NCBI RefSeq assembly: GCF_032884065.1 | Contig: NC_088881.1 | Span: 5,906,171-5,970,170, forward strand | From: Artemia franciscana | Taxonomy: Eukaryota > Arthropoda > Branchiopoda > Anostraca > Artemiidae | Length of the DNA stretch: 64,000 nucleotides | Direction: 5' to 3' | In this document: in pieces, positions 25,430 through 36,673 of the stretch | Layout of the letters: each line of letters opens with the position of its first letter | Numbering within the stretch: position 1 is the stretch's first letter | Program-made: the position numbers and the translations under genes | The notes under the pieces: model-generated | Database searches by the model: none | Told to the model about the DNA's origin: nothing | Seen by the model: only the letters and a program-made list of their open reading frames with translations

Positions 25430-28000
25430 CCCCCCATGTGCAAATATATAGCCCAAATTTGTTTTATAAAGTATTATGTTTTTACCTTATTTTGGTATAT
25501 TTCATTATATTGAGCATCAGAGAAACATATTAGAAGAAGATTAGGTAGGGGGTATATCATACAAGTAGCAAATTTTATATAATTCTATACGATTTTATAT
25601 GATTCTATATAATATTCTTGTATGATTCCGCATCAGGTAAGGTGCAACAGGCCCAATGCCTCGATAAATAGTTGATAGCTGGAGAGACTGGGTGCTGACG
25701 GGGTGATGGGCGCATTTTGCTGTAAGCTCTCATTTGTTTGATAAGAGAGAGAGAGAGAGAGAGAGAAAACAACAGAAATTTGGTCCCTCACAGTTCTTCA
25801 GAATCATATTTTGGAATAAATGGACAAAAAAAGAAGAAAAGCAAAGTTATTCAAATCGAACCTGCTGAACATTCTAAATTTTTGCATCCTATGAAATTGG
25901 AAGCAATTAAGTGAAAGTAAGTTCAAGATTTTAGGAAACTGATCTAAGAGTAAAAAAAAATATGGTAGTTAATGAATAATTCTTAGTTGTAATCTTAGAA
26001 AAGCTTATTTTAATTACAAACCTTAACTGATTGATCCTGAAAAGTTATTTTATAATTATTATTCTTACAAATTCTTAAAACATATCTTAAAAAGATAATA
26101 AATGATAATTATTAATTAATAAATAAATAATTACAGTAATAACCTATGACCTTCTAGTATTGCCTTGCAAAGTCATTAGCTAACTATAAAAACTTGAACA
26201 AAAGATAATCGGCCTCATTTCTTTTGCTTATTTATTTATTTTTTACTTTATAATGGTCTAAAGCTGCAATACTTACGCTTAGCAAAACGACACAAAGGGG
26301 GTATCTGTGAGCATTTTTTTTTTAACAAGCCCTTCTGCTGCAGTCTAACATAGCCCAACCAATTTTGTAATCTAAAAGTAGCTAAAAAAAAATCTTCCTA
26401 CTTTCGAAATTTTTTTTGGTTATATCCGAGGAAAATTAGACCTTAATTGAAAATCCGAATTTTAAGATATTAGATTTAATAATATATGTAAATAAATAAC
26501 AAGTATATTGAATAAAATATTAAATTATAACTTATGGTTGGATGTTTATAACATTAAGCCTGTTTGAATTTTCCAATTTTGCTGTGTAACACTGTATAGG
26601 TGGTGGTAGTATAACAACTTATAACAAGGTAGTAACAACTTATAACACCTTATTAAATAAAACGGGGTTTTTCCCAATGACATTAATAAGCAGTATTAAA
26701 ATTTAAAACTATGGTGTATAGTTCGTTTATGGGGATAAACTAAATTAACTGGATTAATTTAGGTTATATGATAGGAATTACAGAGAAAAAAAAAGAAATA
26801 TGCCATTTTATTCCCCTTCCAATATTCCTTCCAAACATAATACACATTGCTAATATAATGTCTTCCCTTCCCCTCTCCCCCTAGCCAACCAGGTACAAAA
26901 CTAAGTTTTGTACAAAACATTGCTGATTCGTTTTTTAATTGGCTTTATTCCGAATTTTGAACCAACTGTTGATGAGAAATATACCAACAAAATATAAATA
27001 CCCACAAAATCAGTAAACTCAATGTATAGGTATTAAAGGGAATGGGGGCTGAGACGCAATTACAGTGGAATTTATTATTGTGTTTGGAAAGAACATGTAA
27101 TTGGGAATCAAATAGTACATTTTTTTTTTTATCTGATGTTTGTGCTTCAAGCAAAATTATCCAGATTTCTCATTTTACTATTTACTTCTGCTATGTAATA
27201 ACCTGCTAATATTTTGAATTAAATTACCCACACAGACATGAATAACGCCGCGGAAATAATTCTAACTATTCAATCAAGAAGTTCCTTCTGGATATTCCGT
27301 TTCTTCCGTTCATATGACCATGCTTGTTTATTCAGGGTATTACAAGGTATAAATTGTTAACCTTTAGTCAAAATTAGTTTATCTACTAAAGGTCACAACT
27401 TTTATTCTATCTGTAAGTAAGTCAGCAACTAAAAATATAAAGAACTGACAGTGAAAAGTAGGATAAATTATGTCTATTTACTCCCCAAAATCAGAATTTT
27501 GTGAGACTGTGTTGTTCAAAATTTGAGACTTGAGATCTAGTTTCTGAAACTGGTGGTTCTGATGAAATTTTGTTGACTATCACTAAATCGAAATTTACGG
27601 AACTACCATTTTTCTTTGAGTTTTTTATGGTTCGACTTATGCATAGCTTATAGACGTCATTTACTTAAAATTCGACATATAAAGGTAACGAGTTATAGAG
27701 GTAAACCAAATAAAAATTCAAGTTACAAAATCACTAAATCTACTCCCTACAGCCACACAAAGTTAAGAATAGCTATTAGTGTATTTTAGACTTGATATAC
27801 CAAGACTTTACTTTCAAATGTAAAACTTCACTTTCAAATGTCAATAATATATTTAGTTTGCTAGCAAATAGACACCTGAACATTAACCGAATCTGATTCA
27901 AAAGTATATTAAACGAAATTAATAGATATTAAAGTTTACTCAGAACTATTAGATCGACTCAGACTCGATGAACTCTTAGACAGAGTTCCCACTATGTTTA
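25430..28000. other. Non-coding, no recognised feature
   Basis: AT-rich DNA with a (GA)n run at 25745-25766 and many short A/T tracts. ORFs such as 26945-27154 (minus) show no domain. No host exon recognised. Confidence 0.4.
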
Positions 28001-28014
28001 AAAACAATTTCTAT

Positions 28015-28200
28015 ATAAATTTTCATACAATTTTTCTGAGGCTCGCAGCTTTTGATGGGTACATGAAACTTAATGAATTTTATATATCTGGAGTCGGTAT
28101 AAAAAGCCAATTCATTTGATGTATCTATTGTTATCAAATTAATTGTTTGGAGTTTTGATTGTTATTGGGCCGAGTTGCTCCTTACTTACATATTGTTAAC
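28015..28200 (-). repeat. Fragment of hairpin-ended repeat family
   Basis: Diverged match, in the same orientation as 290-475: TTTCTGAGGCTCGCAGCTTTTGATGGGTA through GGGCCGAGTTGCTCCTTACT. Older than the other copies, judging by its substitutions. Confidence 0.65.
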
Positions 28201-28224
28201 ACAAACTATTTGATTAACTGATCA

Positions 28225-28850
28225 GGCTTGGAATTCACTTTCAGAAAGGACATTGGTGGCGAAAATGGACACTAATTATAGGACAATTTTGTATAGGACT
28301 AAATTTTGACAATTATATGACTTCTTCTGAGATCTGTATAATGACATCTAATCTCTGTATATGACTTCTCAATTTCTGAGATCTGTATATGACTACAAAC
28401 TTTCTGAGATTTGTATATGACTAATTTTGACAATAATTCACTAATTTGGCTCGGAATTCATAACTAATTTGGCATGGAATTCATGACTAATTTCGCTTGG
28501 AATTCACTTTCAGAAAGGACATTGGTGGCGAAAATGGACACTAATTTTATGACAATTTTGTATAGGACTAATTTTGACAATCATGTGACTTCTTCTGAGA
28601 TCTGTATAATGACTTGTAATCTCTGTATATGACTTCTCAATTTCTGAGATCTGTATATGACTACAAACTTTCTGAGATTTGTATATTACTAATTTTGACA
28701 ATAATTCACTAATTTGGCTTGGAATTCATAACTAATTTGGCATGGAATTCATGACTAATTTGGCTTGGAATACACTTTCAGAAAGGACATTGGTGGCGAA
28801 AATGGACATTAATTTTATGGCAATTTTGTATAGGTATTTCTGAGATCTAT
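28225..28850. repeat. Tandem repeat, ~269-bp unit, 2.3 copies
   Basis: CTTGGAATTCACTTTCAGAA begins near 28227 and 28496, and a variant near 28763. Within each unit, TTTCTGAGATCTGTATATGA and the ACTAATTTGGCATGGAATTC block are themselves repeated at shorter spacing. Confidence 0.9.
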
Positions 28851-28917
28851 ATTACAAGGACTTCAATGACTTGACTGGATCAGTTTTTCTTGGAATTAAA
28901 GACTCCCTACTGAAAAT

Positions 28918-29187
28918 CTAGAGAGCCATGATAGATGCAGCTACTGAAGAAGCTTGCTTTGCATTGACTACTGAAACTCCATCATGTGCCCCCCACAAAC
29001 TGGCTTGATTCTGTAGTGGCTGAATCACAGGGACTGTGACAGCACTTCCATCTATTGATACAGATTCCAGTAAGGCCCAACTCATGTCTCTTTCCATTTT
29101 ACTCTCAACTTGGAGATGATCGTCATAGTTAATACACAATTGAGGTATGTGGCAATCGTGACCTGACCTAAAGTGTGATCTGAACAA
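28918..29187 (-). CDS. Hypothetical 89-residue ORF
   Basis: Open minus-strand frame with balanced composition, unlike the low-complexity ORFs around it (for example HDCHIPQLCINYDDHLQVES, ALLESVSIDGSAVTVPVIQP). I do not recognise a family. It lies between the 269-bp tandem array and the start of repeat copy Y at 29212, so it may be a piece of a transposon protein or a host exon. No convincing splice sites or start context were identified. Confidence 0.25.
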   Translation of the reverse strand: MFRSHFRSGHDCHIPQLCINYDDHLQVESKMERDMSWALLESVSIDGSAVTVPVIQPLQNQASLWGAHDGVSVVNAKQASSVAASIMAL

Positions 29188-29211
29188 GGCCTATAAGCTT
29201 AGAAGATATCA

Positions 29212-30936
29212 AACAGTTCGTGGTAACGAACTGTAGTAAGGAGCGACCCGGCTCAATAGTAACCAAAACTCTAAAAAATGGAATTTTGATACCAATAGCT
29301 ATATCAAAAGAATCGCATTTTAATGCTGGTTTTAAATATATAAGTTTCATCAAGTTTAGTCTTACCCATCAAAAGTTACGAGCCTGAGAAAATTTGCATT
29401 ATTTTAGAAAATAGGGGAAAACACCCCCTAAAAGTCATAGAATCTTAACGAAAATCACACCATCAGATTCAGCGTATCAGAGAACCCGATTGTAGAAGTT
29501 TCGAGCTCCTATCTACAAAAATGTGGAATTTTGCATTTTTTGCCAGAAGGCAGATCACGGATGCGTGTTTATTTGTTTTTTTGTTTTTTTGTTTTTTTTT
29601 TTGTTTTTTTTTTTCCCCAGGGATGATCGTATCGACCCAGTTGTCCTAGAATGTTGCAAGAGGGCTCATTCTAACGGAAATAAAAAGTTCTAGTGCCCTT
29701 TTTAAGTGACCAAAAAAATTGGAGGGCACCTAGGCCCCCTCCCACGCTAATTATTTTCCCAAAGTCAACGGATCAAAATTCTGAGATAGCCATTTTATTC
29801 AGCGTAGTCGAAAAACCTTATAACTATGTCTTTGGGGACGACTTACTCCCCCACAGTCCCCCTGGGAGGGGCAACAAGTTACAAACTTTGACCTGTGCTT
29901 ACATACAGTAATGGTTATTGGGAAGTATACAGGCGTTTTCAGGAGGATTTTTTTGGTTGGGGGGAGGGGTTGAGAAGAGGGGGATATGCTGGGGGAACTT
30001 TCCATCGAGAATTTGTCATGGGAAAAGAAATCTTCCATGAAGGGAGAGCAGGATTTACTAGCATTATTTAAAAAAAAAAAAAAAAAAAAAATGTGAAAAA
30101 GCTTTTTCAGCTGGAAGTAAGGAACAGCAATAAAACTTAAAACAAACAGAAATTATTACCCATATAAGGGGATCACCTCCTTATGATACCTAGCTCTTTA
30201 CGCTAAAGTATTTTTAGTAATTTCAACTATTTATTCTACGGCTTTTGTGATTCAGGGGTCATTCTTAATGAATTGGGATAAAATTTAAGCTTTAGTGTAA
30301 AGAGCGAGGTACTGACGATGGGGCGAATCCCCTCATATATGTAATAAAAACATGAGAATACAAAAGTTCTTTACGTAAGCTAATTTATAAGCTACGTAAA
30401 TCTTTTACCAATAAAAAGATTCGTAAAAAATTGAAAGTTCTAGTCGCCTTTTTAATTAACCAAAAAATCGGAGGGCAACTAGGCTTCGCCCCCGCTCTTT
30501 TTTTCTCAAAATCATTCGATCAAAATTATGAGAAAGCCATTTAGCCCCCCCCCTAAAAAATATTAAAATTTCGTTTTGATTATTCCTCTGCGGAGAGCCA
30601 AAATCAAAACATGCATTGATTCAAAAACGTTCAGAAATTAAATACAAAAAAACAAGTTTTTTCAACTGAAAGTAAGGAGTGACATCAAAACTTAAAACGC
30701 ACAGAAATTACTTCGTATATGAAAGAGGCTGCTTCCTCATCAACGCCCCGCTCTTTACGCTAAAGTTTGACTCTTTCTCTCAATTCTTCTTTCTAAAACA
30801 GTAAAAAACTTTAGCGTAAAGAGCGGGGCGTTGATGAGGAAGCAGCCTCTTTCATATACGAAGTAATTTCTGTGCGTTTTAAGTTTTGATGTCACTCCTT
30901 ACTTTCAGTTGAAAAAACTTGTTTTTTGTATTTAAT
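29212..30936 (+). repeat. Long hairpin-ended repeat, copy Y
   Basis: Most complete copy. It runs from CAAACAGTTCGTGGTAACGA to a terminal hairpin at 30637-30936. Internal landmarks in order: GATTCAGCGTATCAGAGAAC, GGGATGATCGTATCGACC, GGAGGGCACCTAGGCC, a small hairpin with CTCTTTACGCTAAAG (about 30180-30320), a second GGAGGGCAACTAGGC module, and the large hairpin. No ORF is conserved between copies X and Y apart from a short frame around 29693-29911, which includes stops in the other copy. Confidence 0.85.
30637..30936. repeat. Terminal hairpin with ~131-bp arms
   Basis: The arms 30637-30767 and 30806-30936 are reverse complements with essentially one 1-bp length difference. The loop is about 38 bp. 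Both arms contain AGCGGGGCGTTGATGAGGAA or its complement. Such near-perfect arms imply recent formation or active homogenisation. Confidence 0.93.
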
Positions 30937-31159
30937 TATATGTAGACACGACTTTTGGAGGCTCTCAGCGACTTTTGAGAGTCCACCCACACTAAACATA
31001 GTTTAAGAACAGGCTTTATCAACTTGCATGCTGTGTATTAGCATTTATGAGTCAGTGGATAGAATACATCATTCTTTTTCTCGGTCATTTGCGAAACAAT
31101 TTTCTCTGTTGGATCTTTTCTGCTGGATGTTCAGTGGTAAATAATAAAAAAGCCGAAAT

Positions 31160-32350
31160 AATATCGTTTTTGATTGATATTTATGTTTCGATATCGACAT
31201 TTGGTGCGATATATCGATATAGACACTCAATATTGCCTAACATTAGAAAGCGGATCGAAAATCGACGAAGGCAATGTGTGCCCTCCTTTTTTACTCTAGA
31301 GTTTTCTCTATCAGCTGAATTAAGACCCAAAAATCAGATAACACTGAAAAAATGGTAAGCTGAAAAGAACTTGATGAGTGATTTAAAATGGCTCTGATAG
31401 GATCTACAATTCATAGAATCTCACTGAGTTAAGTGGTGCTTATATAAATGAACTATCAAAAAAAGTTTTGACAATGTTTGAAAAGTTTGACAGTTTAAAC
31501 ATTGCTGCCCCATGAAGCATAATGCTTTGTAGAAGAATTAATAACTCTGCTACTGAGGCCTTAGCGATCAGTCCTTCTAATTGTGCTAAATATACTATAT
31601 TCCCAATGAAACCCTAGACCACTGTCTTTTTTTATTTGAATGCCAAAATAATATCGTTTTCGATATCGATATTTAGGTTTCGATATCGATATTCGGTGCA
31701 GTATATCGATATCTAATATCTCAACACTACTTTTGTTGTGCCTAAAAAAGGAATCAATGTTGAAAATTTTAAATAACTGAATAGGAAAAGCCAGAAAAAC
31801 TATGTTTATTTATTAAAAAAATAAAAATTTAATGAGATTGCGTAGTCTGAACGTAATATTTGGTGTCTCAGTTTTATGAAAAAATAAATAAATAGTAAAT
31901 AATAAAAATCAACAATGATAAGCTCATAGAATAATAATAGTAAAATAATAATAGTTAAAATCATATCATATAAGAATAATAATACTTTATCTTACCTGCA
32001 CGAGCTTCGTTCAATTCTAATTTTGTGTTTCGATGTAAATTCCGTGGACCCATTGGTTGTAACCCTATTTATCAATAAAATGATAAATAAAATGATAAAT
32101 AAAATAATAACATAAGTAAAGAGCAAAAATAAAAGTCAACAACGATAAAATAATAAACCTAAAATATTTAGGTTTCGATATTCGGTGTAATATATCGATA
32201 TCGATATCTAATATCGCGCAACACTACTTTTGTTGTGCCTAAAAAAGGAATCAATGTTGGAAAATTTAAAGAACTGGCTGGGAAAAGCCAGAAAAATTGT
32301 GTTTATTTATTCAAAAAAATCAAATTTAATGAGGCTACATACATGAATTT
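31160..32350. repeat. TATCGATA-rich repeat, three copies
   Basis: AATATCGTTTT/TTCGATATCGATATT segments occur at about 31160-31230, 31645-31720 and 32170-32215. The last two are followed by the same about 150-bp flank (CACTACTTTTGTTGTGCCTA, GGAATCAATGTTG, GGAAAAGCCAGAAAAA). TATCGATA matches the insect DRE/DREF core, but function is not shown. Between copies lie AT-rich tracts with no gene. Confidence 0.7.
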
Positions 32351-32987
32351 AATATTTGGTGTCCAGTTTATAAAAATGGGTTCTGGTGCCATTTTGTTGG
32401 GAATGATGGTCCAAAATAGCAAGAACGATCATTTTTAAAATGACTATGAGACTGATACGCTACGTATGTCACCCTGTAGTACTTTGTTCATACAGAATCT
32501 GACAAGATTTTGAATGTAAGTCAGGCTACTAAATTTTCACTTTTAATATCTTGTTTTGGAGGTCTCGAACCAATAGTACTTTTGTATTTTTTTTGTGACC
32601 TGTTGGAAAAATGTCTGTGATTAAGAATTTTTGTTTGATGAGATGACAACATGGAACTTGTACAGATAAGAATTCCAGAAAATAAGGAGAGTGGACGCGA
32701 ACGACCCAGTGAGGAGTCGCATTGGGGCATAGCCATTTCCAGATAGAAAAAAACTATTTCAGCTATTTTTCTTTTGCAGGAAAATTGTCAAAAAACCTGG
32801 GTTGCTAGAAGCAGCTGAGCTTTTTGGTATGAATTTTTCTTTTGTCATTTCAGTGCTACATCTTGTATTACTGACCTAATACTAGTATTTTTTAAAGTAC
32901 CAGGGTCAACGAAAATGAAATCTGAATGTTTGAATTTATTCAGTTGAAATTTACATCACCATATTCTTAAAATTTTGGAAAAAATTC

Positions 32988-33290
32988 AGGGGCGTAATTT
33001 GCTATGGGACAGGGGGCAACTGTCCCCTCCAACCCTCATTTTGACCTCCTCCAGACCTTATTTTACCCTCCCTCCTAGCTGAAATGTAGTCTCTGCAAAA
33101 AACTCGTTAAATTTAGGATAAGCCTGCATAAGCACTATGAGAAACTGGTTAGTTTTCTTTAGTATATCTTTGCCCTTATAGTACTATATGGCTCATTTTC
33201 CCATTTTCACTCTCATTTTCATTTTATTTGGAAAATTGGCTCCAACTTTGCCTCTCCCCCCAGGATTGATGAAATTACACCACTAAAAAA
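32988..33290. mobile_element. Possible small MITE
   Basis: The ends AGGGGCGTAATTTGC and GAAATTACACCACT are imperfect inverted repeats around about 300 bp containing C-rich stretches (CTGTCCCCTCC, CCTCTCCCCCCAGG). No ORF. No clear target duplication. Confidence 0.4.
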
Positions 33291-33504
33291 AAATGAGAAC
33301 TCAGTGTATATTTAGAAAGACTTATATGCCGCTATGGAATTTACGGAAGTTGTTAAAAAAACAAAACAAAAAAAAAACGAAACTTACAAAAATTACAAAA
33401 TAATATACTGCTGTAAAAAAAAAAAAGTGGCACCCAAGTGTATTTATCTTTGGGAATCAAGATATTATTAATATTTGAACCATTGCAGAGGATAATCCTT
33501 TTCG

Positions 33505-34165
33505 AATCTAGCTAATTAGTTTTGCTCCTCAGTTCTTCGTGGCAACACTGGCGAAAATGTAGTACTGCCCAAAAGGGCCCAGAACACGTAGCTTTTTTCG
33601 GGCACTGATTTCAGCAGCTCTATGGGCGAACGATAGCGGCAGAAAGACAATCTCCTTTGTGCGAGATTTCCAAAACTAAACATCCCTAGACAACTGCAGG
33701 TTACCGATAGACAGCTGCAGGTTATTAATAATTGCATGATTGGTCTTAATTTATTATTTAGTTCTTTTTTTATTATTATTAAGTTCTTTTATTATATAAA
33801 TTTGTATTCTTTTAAATTTTTATTTCGTTAACCAAAAATTAATTAAATTTTTCGTTCATTATTAAATTGTGATGTTATTTTATTATTAAATACTTAATTA
33901 TTATTATTATCTAGTTCTTTTGATTTTCCTGCTGAAGAGAAGGAAGCAATTGAGGATTTCTTTTTTTTATGATCACGATGAAATTTGGCGCCGTTTTTGT
34001 AAATCGGAACCCAAAACTAGAGGATTTTTCAAGCTCAAATTGGCGCCGAAAAAAGCTACGAAACCCATAGTTTTTAAGTATGAATAGACCTAAGGCGGAT
34101 TCAGACGGATTTTTTTTATTCTAATGTCCCTGGTGCTTCAAAAATGCCTTTTTAAAGTATAGGCA
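33505..34165. repeat. Unclassified interspersed repeat Z, copy 1
   Basis: Shares CTAATTAGTTTTGCTC..., GGCAACACTGGCGAAAATGT and the later ATGTCCCTGGTGCTTCAAAA landmarks with 63605-63830. The middle is AT-rich. No coding sequence is recognised. Confidence 0.5.
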
Positions 34166-35260
34166 TAGTAAAGGAAAAAAAATAATACATATTCAATATC
34201 ACATCAAAAGTGCTTTTATTTTTGAAGTCGGTAGAACTTTTATAGTTATTGTAGACTATTTGTTGTGTAGTTTCTGGTTTTTAATAAAGCAAGAGCAACT
34301 ACGTGAACATTCTGAGTGGGAGACCGAGGGGGGACAATTACCTTCCTTTTGGGAGTAGTTCTTGTCCGTTTTAAGTTTGATGGTGCCTCTGCTTGAGTTT
34401 GGAAACACTAGTTTAAAACAATTTAACTACTGTTCCAAGCCTTTTTAGTGTTTATCGCTTTCATAAAAAAAATCATTTTATACCATTTTCTGTGGAAAAT
34501 AATGCGCCTAATAAATGCGGAAAATAAATGCGCCGGATACAAAAGAAAACCGTAAGGGCAAAAAGTCCAAATTTAGTTAAAGTTTTTTGAGGAAATAAAT
34601 TATTTGAACATTGGCTTTAAAATGCTTGTGACTATTTTTTTTTTTTTTGAATAAATCTTTTTTTGTCATTTTCAGCCTTTTCGATGCGTTATTTTGAAAA
34701 ATATAGTTAAGAGGATTGGCATCTTTAAAGTTTCACTTTAAACAATACATTTTCACTTTAAATGAAGTGCAGATGGCACTATTAGCATCGCCATCTTTAT
34801 TCGGGGTAATTGTGTAGCACACTTCGTACTTCGGTAATTGTGTATACACTTCGGTTGTTCGGTTGTTTTTTTTGTATTGTTTTTTTTTTATCCTTTAGCA
34901 CTGATTCTGGTCTATTTCAAGAAAATCGTTAGTATCTATGCAGGAATTTTAGCCTCAGTACTGACCAATTCGTAATCCGTAATCTCTCAATTCATAAGTT
35001 CCTGGTAGAAACCTACGGAGTAGAATCTTTGATCAGTGGAATTGCAGAGTTGAATTTAAGTGTAAAATTGAATGATTATTATTGGGCAATCTTGGGTGAA
35101 TAAGGAATGGCTCTACTTTTCATAATAATCCATAAGGCGCATACTCAGTCGCCATGGAAACTCAAAGTCTCCTTAATTTTTTTTTATGAATTTTTGGAGA
35201 ATTTCTTTAGGTATAACCAAAACGAAGTGCGGATGAAGAAACCTAAACTTGCAGTCAATA
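34166..35260. other. Non-coding, no recognised feature
   Basis: AT-rich. The small ORF beginning 35107 depends on the minisatellite at 35262 and is not supported. A CTTCGGTAATTGTGTA repeat lies near 34825-34860. Confidence 0.4.
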
Positions 35261-35261
35261 G

Positions 35262-35352
35262 AGCTGCAGTCGCAACAGCTACACAGGGCAATAGAGCTAC
35301 ACAGGGCAATAGAGCTGCAGTCGCAACAGCTACACAGGGCAATAGAGCTGCC
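35262..35352. repeat. Minisatellite with units GCAATAGAGCTRCA
   Basis: GCTGCAGTCGCAACAGCTAC, ACAGGGCAATAGAGCT and variants alternate for about 90 bp. They read as AAVATATQGNRATQGNR in one frame, but no surrounding domain exists. Confidence 0.8.
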
Positions 35353-35459
35353 AATTTTTTCATGCTAAAGCTACCGTATAGTTAAATGATATTCGAAATT
35401 TTGGCTCAACTTTGAAAATTTATAGTCATTTCCTGCAGATGAGACAGTACAAAGATAGA

Positions 35460-35472
35460 TAAGGACTCTTGT
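35460..35472. repeat. 13-bp target-site duplication, left
   Basis: TAAGGACTCTTGT at 35460-35472 is repeated exactly at 36661-36673, directly outside the Penelope-like element. Confidence 0.8.
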
Positions 35473-35585
35473 CGAATGAAAGTTCTTAAGCCGAACTGGC
35501 TATACATGACAATAAACAACAAAGAGAGATAAAACTCCGCAAAAAAAAAACGAGACTGCGGCCAGTAGAGACGAAAAACTAAAAT

Positions 35586-35626
35586 AACGCGGATATTTTG
35601 CCTGTATCCAAACTAGGCTTTCAGAA
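35586..35626 (-). ncRNA. Degenerate hammerhead-like motif in inverted pseudo-LTR
   Basis: On the minus strand: CTGAAA, stem GCCT, loop, AGGC, AAAATATCCGCG. Compared with the copy at 57750-57789 the two restore each other's stem and core pattern (CTGAAGA ... GAAATATC). The core is damaged here. Confidence 0.4.
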
Positions 35627-35655
35627 TTTGTTCTCAGGAGTTTTTAGATTCTGAA

Positions 35656-36412
35656 TTGTTGTACATGAGGGATATTTTATTTTGTAATAGTTACCTGATT
35701 AAATTCATTGATAAAATAATAAAAAATAGACGCATTAAACACAACAATAGGGTTATTGAGGTTTCACAGTGTACAGAATTAAACATGCCGAAAAGGTTCA
35801 TTTCTTTGCCTTATGTACCTACTTTTGGGGAGATGCTTAAACGAATTTTAGGTAAACATAACATTGATACTTGTTTCTAATCAGTAAGACCATTAGGTAG
35901 TTTCCTTAATTCTGGGAAGGATTTAACCCGGGGAGATTTAGTTAGTGGGGTGTATAAAATTCCTTGTTCTTGTGGAAAGTTTTATATTGGTAGAACTCAC
36001 TAACCATTTACTGAAAGATTTATTGAGCATCGCAACTCATTAGAAAAAACCCTACAATTAAGAAAGCCTCCTGAAATTTTTGTTTCGGCTCTGGCTGAAC
36101 ATACATTCTTTGGTCCCGAACATTTTATACAATTTGATGAGGCTACAGCTATTTCTAATCATAGAGGTTTTTCTCAGTGGGCGAGGGAGGCTATAGAAAT
36201 TAAAAAACTTGTATTTGCTAATCTTTCAATAAATAGAGACACGGAATTTAAATATTGACCCAATTTATGATTGTCTTTTGAAAAATGAACCAATAGTCAA
36301 TAAGGGAATTAAAATTTTACACAATCACCAGGGGACAAGATTACCTACTAGACCAAAAAGAGTTGCTTCAATATTAGCTTACAAGAGGATTATTTCGCAA
36401 CAGAATAGTTAA
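35656..36412 (+). pseudogene. Penelope-like protein C-terminus with GIY-YIG endonuclease domain
   Basis: One frame from 35656 gives the linker typical of these proteins (RFISLPYVPTFGEMLKRIL), a TAA at 35878, then GVYKIPCSCGKFYIGRTH, a TAA at 36001, PFTERFIEHRNSL, ALAEHTFFGPEHF, and SQWAREAIEIKKL. These are the GIY-YIG landmarks: VYkI, YIG, R..EH, and the late Glu in REAIEI. A frameshift near 36250 moves the last segment (IDPIYDCLLKN ... YKRIISQQNS, stop at 36410-36412) to another frame. The reverse transcriptase is absent. The domain would nick target DNA in living elements; this copy cannot. Confidence 0.85.
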
Positions 36413-36660
36413 CTAAGTTTCTATTTTCATAATTTTTCCTCAGTTGCTTTGATGTTCTCATTGAAGTAACTAATAGCTTCTTTTCCCTACGTGGATCAGT
36501 AGCGACAATTGTATTTATTATTATTGGTGGTGGTTTTGTTTGTTTTTAGTTTAGTGTTTTTTCTTTTTATCTTGTGCTGAGCGTTATTTTAGTCTTTCGT
36601 CTCTACTGGCCGCAGTCTCGTTTGAAGTTTTTTTTTGTGGAGTTTTATCTCTTTGTTGTT

Positions 36661-36673
36661 TAAGGACTCTTGT
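36661..36673. repeat. 13-bp target-site duplication, right
   Basis: Exact repeat of 35460-35472 (TAAGGACTCTTGT), directly after the TTTGTTGTT end of the element. Confidence 0.8.

Larger units (their letters stand above)
35473..36660 (+). mobile_element. Penelope-like retroelement, 5'-truncated, with inverted pseudo-LTR
   Basis: Flanked by a 13-bp direct repeat. The left end (35473 to about 35630) is an inverted copy of the element's 3' terminus: 35514-35592 is the complement of about 36583-36660 (GAGACTGCGGCCAGTAGAGA). It also carries about 40 extra bp (35473-35513), whose complement is found at the end of the solo copy at 57580-57925. Inverted pseudo-LTRs with a short tail, and 5' truncation, are known for Penelope-like elements. 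The body holds the C-terminal part of the protein only. Confidence 0.85.
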
